A stretch of 9,361 nucleotides of DNA from Deltaproteobacteria bacterium. Its GTDB lineage: Bacteria; Desulfobacterota; Desulfobacteria; Desulfobacterales; ETH-SRB1. The stretch spans positions 1 through 9,361 of the forward strand of contig JAUWQK010000035.1 of NCBI GenBank assembly GCA_030611115.1, in the 5' to 3' direction. The notes beneath the pieces are model-generated. The model was not told the DNA's origin and did not search any database. It saw only the letters and a list, made by a program, of their open reading frames with translations. Shown piece after piece: positions 5,975 to 9,361 of this stretch (the stretch's first letter is position 1; the number at the start of each line of letters is the position of its first letter). The position numbers and the translations under genes are program-made.

Positions 5975-6644
5975 GTCTTAAATATCCCAAAATAGATGTG
6001 CCGGCTTTAACCTTATCCCCAACTGTAACATTAAGATCCGCATCATCGGGCAGATAAATATCAAGTCTTGATCCAAAACATATCATACCCAGGCGTTCAC
6101 CGCGGGCTACCCTGTCCCCCTTCTGCAACTTGCATATAATACGCCTGGCGATAAGCCCAGCAATCTGGACAACACATATTTTCCGGCCGTCCCCTGTCTT
6201 AATAAAAATCGCATTGTGTTCATTATCCCTTGAGGCCTTATCCAGGTTTGCGGAAAAAAATTTTCCAGGATAATATTTTACCCTTTCAACTTCCCCTTCA
6301 TGCGGGATACGATTTACATGCACATTAAACACCGACATGAAGACGCTTATCTTCTGACACCTGCCTTCAAAAAAAGGACTACTGTCCTCTTGCCCTGCTA
6401 TAATAACTTTTCCATCAGCCGGTGATACAACAGCACCGTAATTTTTAGGTATAACCCGGTCAGGATCCCTGAAAAAATAGCAGATGAAGAAAGTAACCGC
6501 AAGACCTGTCAGCGCGGGAACAGTCAGCTCTAAAAGGGCAAAAACACCTGTAGTAAAGGCCGAAGCAAATATCAAAGGATATCCAGCTTTTGCTACAGGA
6601 AATGCGACTTGACTCGGAGGATCGGACCAGGAAAATTTATCCAC
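5952..6644 (-). CDS. psd: Phosphatidylserine decarboxylase proenzyme
   Basis: A 230-residue proenzyme of the short Psd type, which converts phosphatidylserine to phosphatidylethanolamine at the inner membrane. Two hydrophobic segments lie near residues 22-39 and 42-58, followed by FFRDPDRVIP, SPADGKV (74-80), the FMSVFNVHVNRIPHEG core (102-117), and FGSRLDIYLP. G191-S192 in the last motif is the self-cleavage site whose serine becomes the pyruvoyl group. The start is GTG (6644-6642); AAGG about 10 nt upstream and a good promoter 33-61 bp upstream agree with it, and FPVAKAGYP at 15-23 is in the usual place. It is the first gene after the promoter and overlaps pssA, so the two-step phosphatidylethanolamine pathway is one unit. 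Confidence 0.95.
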   Translation of the reverse strand: MDKFSWSDPPSQVAFPVAKAGYPLIFASAFTTGVFALLELTVPALTGLAVTFFICYFFRDPDRVIPKNYGAVVSPADGKVIIAGQEDSSPFFEGRCQKISVFMSVFNVHVNRIPHEGEVERVKYYPGKFFSANLDKASRDNEHNAIFIKTGDGRKICVVQIAGLIARRIICKLQKGDRVARGERLGMICFGSRLDIYLPDDADLNVTVGDKVKAGTSILGYLRHEKKKKN

Positions 6645-6676
6645 TTGATATATGCCTTGGTTAAAGTTTAAAAAAA

Positions 6677-6705
6677 TTTATATCAATATCAATTAATAAT
6701 GTCAA
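6677..6705 (-). promoter_or_regulatory. Sigma70-type promoter for psd-pssA and downstream genes
   Basis: Read on the minus strand, TTGACA (6705-6700, perfect -35) is followed after exactly 17 bp by TATAAA (6682-6677, 5 of 6 to the -10 consensus). Transcription would start near 6670, giving a leader of about 25 nt before the psd GTG. It is the strongest promoter match in the window. It lies outside repeat element E1 and probably drives psd, pssA and possibly the genes down to rpoZ or beyond. Confidence 0.75.
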
Positions 6706-6710
6706 ACATT

Positions 6711-6747
6711 ACAAGTCAAATTACCACTCTCAGAGGAGGTGACTTGT
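6711..6747. promoter_or_regulatory. 8-bp dyad directly upstream of the psd promoter
   Basis: ACAAGTCA (6711-6718) and TGACTTGT (6740-6747) are exact reverse complements with a 21-bp centre, lying just upstream of the -35 box, centred near -59 relative to the predicted start. The position suits an activator or regulator site, but no regulator is identified and a dyad of this size may arise by chance. Confidence 0.3.
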
Positions 6748-6779
6748 TTATATTAGTCCTCAAAGATACCCTGTTTTGA
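6734..6779 (+). other. Perfect ribosome-binding site with an 11-codon reading frame
   Basis: On the plus strand AGGAGGTGA (6734-6742) is fully complementary to the 16S rRNA 3' end. It is followed by TTG at 6744 and eleven codons reading MFILVLKDTLF, closed by a TGA at 6777-6779 that shares its last base with the first base of repeat element E1. It could be a tiny peptide, the start of a gene cut off by the element, or chance. No promoter on this strand is evident. Confidence 0.25.
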
Positions 6780-6939
6780 GTGCCTAAAGTGAGCTAAAGT
6801 GCCTAAAATGCCTAAAGTTATGGTACGCCTTCGGCGTGCTAATTGATAACATAGTAATAGAAACTGTTACACTTTTTTATGCATTAATGACTCAAGAAAT
6901 CTTTATATAAAATGGCAGAATACCTCAACTTTAGGCACT
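6779..6939. repeat. Element E1: 161-bp element with AGTGCCTAAAGT terminal inverted repeats
   Basis: The ends are AGTGCCTAAAGT (6779-6790) and ACTTTAGGCACT (6928-6939), a perfect 12-bp inverted repeat. The left end continues as diverged 9-10 bp units, with GCCTAAAG or AGCTAAAG beginning at 6782, 6792, 6801 and 6810. A short hairpin follows, ACGCC-TTC-GGCGT at 6825-6837. The block 6809-6838 matches 7625-7654 in element E2 at 29 of 30 positions. The right end overlaps the last nine bases of tsaB and supplies its Ser-Ala-stop. Between this element and psd, the rest of the 286-bp gap holds the promoter, the upstream dyad and a possible tiny reading frame. Confidence 0.87.
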
Positions 6940-7614
6940 TATATTAACTTCAGCCCAACATTTTCGTATATAATCAGGTGTAAATAAGCTGTTATCATCT
7001 GTATCATTCGTCTCAAATTTAGCCATACTTATATTAGCCACAGTAGAAGCCCTGATTGTGTTTTGACAGGGCGGCGCAAAATGTGCCAGATCACCTATCT
7101 GATCTTTAATTTTATTTTGATAAATTTTGGCGCCGTCACCAACAAACAGGCATGGCTCATTTATATCGCAAACAGCCTGAACAGGACCAATAGCCTGCTC
7201 CCTGAGTTCCTTTTTCAAACATCCGTTTTCAAACCTGTATCGCGAAAAATACACCTCTTCTTTACGGGCATCTAATAACGGGCTAACGAGATATGAAGAA
7301 AAACAGCACTGCATGGCAAGCGAATCAAGGCTTGAAACACCCACAACAGGTTTGCCGGATGCCATAGCAAAACCCTTTATCGAACTAATACCTATTCGCA
7401 GACCGGTAAAGCTCCCCGGCCCTCTTGTTACCGCAAATCCATCCAGTTCAGATACAGTTAACCCTGATAAATTCAATACTGTATCTATCATCTCCATTAA
7501 ATGTTTTGAATGAGTTTGTTCGACAAATAGAGTAGTCTCGGCTATAATTGATTCTTTCTCAACAATGGCAACGCTACAACTTTTTGTAGCTGTATCTACG
7601 GCGAGTATTCTCAT
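6931..7614 (-). CDS. tsaB: tRNA threonylcarbamoyladenosine biosynthesis protein TsaB
   Basis: A 227-residue protein of the TsaB (YeaZ) family, an ASKHA-fold partner that dimerises with TsaD and supports threonylcarbamoyl transfer to A37 of ANN-decoding tRNAs. It begins MRILAVDTATKSCSVAI, has the H35-SKH segment, and carries the strongly conserved VTRGPGSFTGLRIG at 62-75 and SSLDSLA at 94-100. Near the end PDYIRKCWAE corresponds to the usual [PY]-x-[YL]-x-R-K-[SA]-x-A-E tail. The start is the ATG at 7614, and no Shine-Dalgarno is visible: the upstream bases are the end of repeat E2 plus eight T/A-rich bases. The final Ser-Ala-stop is encoded by the end of repeat E1. It lies downstream of lon, 177 bp away, and may be transcribed with it. 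Confidence 0.95.
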   Translation of the reverse strand: MRILAVDTATKSCSVAIVEKESIIAETTLFVEQTHSKHLMEMIDTVLNLSGLTVSELDGFAVTRGPGSFTGLRIGISSIKGFAMASGKPVVGVSSLDSLAMQCCFSSYLVSPLLDARKEEVYFSRYRFENGCLKKELREQAIGPVQAVCDINEPCLFVGDGAKIYQNKIKDQIGDLAHFAPPCQNTIRASTVANISMAKFETNDTDDNSLFTPDYIRKCWAEVNISA

Positions 7615-7622
7615 AATAAAAG

Positions 7623-7800
7623 AGTGCCTAAAGTTATGGTACGCCTTTGGCGTGGTTATATATTTTCAGGGCTTGGTTATAAGTTCAGATAGAAACAAAG
7701 TGAGCAAAGTTGTATGGTAAAAAAAGTTAAAATTGGCAGTGCCGAAGGCGCATTCATTAACTTTAGGCACTTTAATATACTTTAGCTCACTTTAGGCACT
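7623..7800. repeat. Element E2: 178-bp element with AGTGCCTAAAGT terminal inverted repeats
   Basis: The ends are AGTGCCTAAAGT (7623-7634) and ACTTTAGGCACT (7789-7800), with a second ACTTTAGGCACT at 7760-7771. The left side has the hairpin ACGCC-TTT-GGCGT at 7641-7653; the right side has an opposite, weaker GCCGAAGGC at 7741-7749. A degenerate inner copy (AAAGTGAGCAAAG) lies near 7697-7709. The outer 22 bp at 7779-7800 are the exact reverse complement of 6779-6800 in E1. E2 fills the whole lon/tsaB gap: its right end encodes the last nine bases of lon (Ser-Ala-stop) and its left end stops 8 bp before the tsaB ATG. I see no promoter in it. Confidence 0.88.
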
Positions 7801-9361
7801 TTTTTTTAACCTCTTTGCCCCACTGCCCTTAAGCTTCAAGCCCTCAAGTACAACCGGCAGTACTTCATCCATGTGTTTTACAGGAATGAATTTGATTTTA
7901 CGCTTTACATTTGAGGGAAGTTCTACAATATCCTTTTCATTCTTTTCAGGAATTACTACAGTATAAATTCCAGCTCTTAAAGCCCCCAAAGCCTTTTCTT
8001 TCAAGCCTCCTATCGGAAGGACTCTTCCTCTAAGCGTAATTTCGCCGGTCATGGCAATGTCCTTGCTGACCGGCTTATTGGTCAGAACAGAAATCAGGGC
8101 GGTAGCCATAACAATTCCCGCAGAAGGACCATCTTTTGGTATCGCACCTGCCGGGACATGTATGTGCACATCAAAATTTTCCAAAAAATTTTCTTTTACT
8201 CCAAAAGAAGAAAGATTTGCCCTGGCATAACTTACAGCAGCGCGGGCGGATTCCTGCATTACCTCCCCGAGCTGCCCGGTAATAATCAAGTCACCCTTTC
8301 CTTGTATTAAAGATGCTTCCACATACAAAACCTCTCCACCGGCATTAGTCCAGGCAAGCCCGGTAGACAGTCCGACCTGACTTTCCTGCTGATCCATCTC
8401 AGGATAATATCTGGGTACGCCCAGGTACTTATGCAGATTTGTCTTTGTAATATTAAAAGGACCTTTTTCTTTTTCAGCCATCTTACGCGCCACCTTGCGA
8501 CATATTGCCCCAAGCTCACGCTCAAGGTTTCTCAAACCTGCCTCAGATGTGTATTCATTTATAATCTGGAGCAATGCATTCGGACTGATGGAAATATTCT
8601 TCGGCTTTAAGCCGTTTTCCTTAATCTGACGCGGGAAAAGATGCGTCTCAGCAATAACCTTCTTTTCCTCCTCAGTGTATCCTGAAAGATTAATAACCTC
8701 CATTCTGTCAAGAAGTGCTGAAGGAATTGTATCTGTTAAATTGGCGGTAAGTATAAACATGACCCTGGAAAGATCAAAAGGCAAGTTCAGGTAGTGATCA
8801 CTGAATTCAAAGTTTTGCTCTGGATCAAGAGCTTCTAATAAAGCAGAAGAAGGATCACCTCGAAAATCAGAGCCCACTTTGTCAATCTCATCCATCATGA
8901 AAACAGGGTTGTTTGTTCCGCACTGCTTTAAACTTTGTAATATACGTCCAGGCATTGACCCTATATATGTGCGGCGATGGCCTCTAATTTCCGCTTCATC
9001 TCGAATTCCACCTAAAGAAATACGGACGAATTTACGCTTCATCGCATTGGCAATAGCTCTCCCCAAAGAAGTCTTCCCCACGCCGGGAGGCCCGACAAAA
9101 CATAGAATAGGACCTTTCATCTTTGGATTCAGCCTGCGAACACTTAAATGTTCAAGTATCCGATCTTTAACCTTGTACAGAGCATAGTGATCCTTGTTCA
9201 ATATTTTTTTCGCATTCAATATATCAATCACATCTTTGGTTTTTTTATCCCATGGCAGATCAACCAGCCAGTCCAGATAACTCCGTACAACTGAAGCTTC
9301 AGCAGAATCAGGATGCATCTGTTCCAGGCGCTTTAACTGCTTTGCAGCCTCTTTTCCAGCC
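7792..9361 (-). CDS. lon: ATP-dependent Lon protease, C-terminal part
   Basis: The frame is open to the window edge and continues beyond it, so about 522 residues are seen and the N-terminal substrate-binding domain is missing. Numbered from the Met at 9318, the AAA+ module shows Walker A GPPGVGKT at 76-83, Walker B FMMDEIDK at 140-147, sensor-1 [11 protein letters not shown] at 189-199 and the [13 protein letters not shown] helix at 258-270. The serine protease domain follows: PKDGPSAG with the nucleophile S399 and GGLKEK with the catalytic lysine (K442 by the spacing in E. coli Lon). Lon degrades misfolded and short-lived regulatory proteins in the cytoplasm. The end is unusual only in that its Ser-Ala-TAA comes from repeat element E2. 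It is the first gene in transcription order here, followed by tsaB. Confidence 0.97.
   Translation of the reverse strand, partial: AGKEAAKQLKRLEQMHPDSAEASVVRSYLDWLVDLPWDKKTKDVIDILNAKKILNKDHYALYKVKDRILEHLSVRRLNPKMKGPILCFVGPPGVGKTSLGRAIANAMKRKFVRISLGGIRDEAEIRGHRRTYIGSMPGRILQSLKQCGTNNPVFMMDEIDKVGSDFRGDPSSALLEALDPEQNFEFSDHYLNLPFDLSRVMFILTANLTDTIPSALLDRMEVINLSGYTEEEKKVIAETHLFPRQIKENGLKPKNISISPNALLQIINEYTSEAGLRNLERELGAICRKVARKMAEKEKGPFNITKTNLHKYLGVPRYYPEMDQQESQVGLSTGLAWTNAGGEVLYVEASLIQGKGDLIITGQLGEVMQESARAAVSYARANLSSFGVKENFLENFDVHIHVPAGAIPKDGPSAGIVMATALISVLTNKPVSKDIAMTGEITLRGRVLPIGGLKEKALGALRAGIYTVVIPEKNEKDIVELPSNVKRKIKFIPVKHMDEVLPVVLEGLKLKGSGAKRLKKSA

Noticed and set aside
6779..7800. A composite transposon carrying tsaB
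   Set aside because: The inverted copies are short, no transposase is present, and tsaB sits in a normal housekeeping context; only the bracketing repeat arrangement is reported.

Overview
The window is a compact, AT-rich (roughly 40% GC by eye) bacterial chromosome segment made almost entirely of housekeeping genes. Ten of the eleven genes lie on the minus strand; only the 3' tail of a penicillin-binding protein at the left edge is on the plus strand. The gene set and order (lon, tsaB, psd, pssA, leuB, asd, greA, rpoZ, a TtcA-type PP-loop protein, folE2) and the LeuB subtype suggest a Desulfobacterota (former Deltaproteobacteria) genome, perhaps Desulfobacterales. This assignment is inference from gene content; no rRNA or other marker is present.

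Layout, right to left in the direction of transcription: the C-terminal two thirds of Lon protease (7792-9361, entering from outside the window); tsaB (6931-7614), tRNA t6A synthesis; a clear sigma70-type promoter (6677-6705); psd (5952-6644) and pssA (5177-5974), two consecutive enzymes of phosphatidylethanolamine synthesis that overlap by 23 bp; leuB (3978-5042), leucine synthesis; asd (2732-3754), the aspartate-family branch point; greA (2165-2632) and rpoZ (1935-2141), two RNA polymerase accessory proteins 23 bp apart, both with TTG starts; a TtcA-like tRNA thiolation protein (998-1732); and folE2 (231-1001), GTP cyclohydrolase IB, which overlaps the ttcA stop by 4 bp. folE2 is convergent with the dacB-like tail (1-216), 14 bp apart.

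The coding content is ordinary. The gaps between genes are not. Each of the six minus-strand intergenic gaps longer than about 90 bp (rpoZ/ttcA, asd/greA, leuB/asd, pssA/leuB, tsaB/psd, lon/tsaB) holds a short element with the same architecture: an arm of short tandem units (usually 7 bp, 9-10 bp in one family), an AT-rich middle, and an arm of the same units in reverse complement. Three sequence families occur: ATTAGCC units; ACGGTT/ACAGTT units with a shared core; and a family with AGTGCCTAAAGT ends that brackets tsaB. Several elements touch or enter the neighbouring genes: they supply the stop codons of lon, tsaB and pssA, and one leaves tsaB without a visible Shine-Dalgarno sequence. Tightly packed gene pairs (psd/pssA, greA/rpoZ, ttcA/folE2) have none. 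This set of gap-filling elements is the part of the window most worth following up. No mobile-element protein, CRISPR array, tRNA or rRNA was seen.
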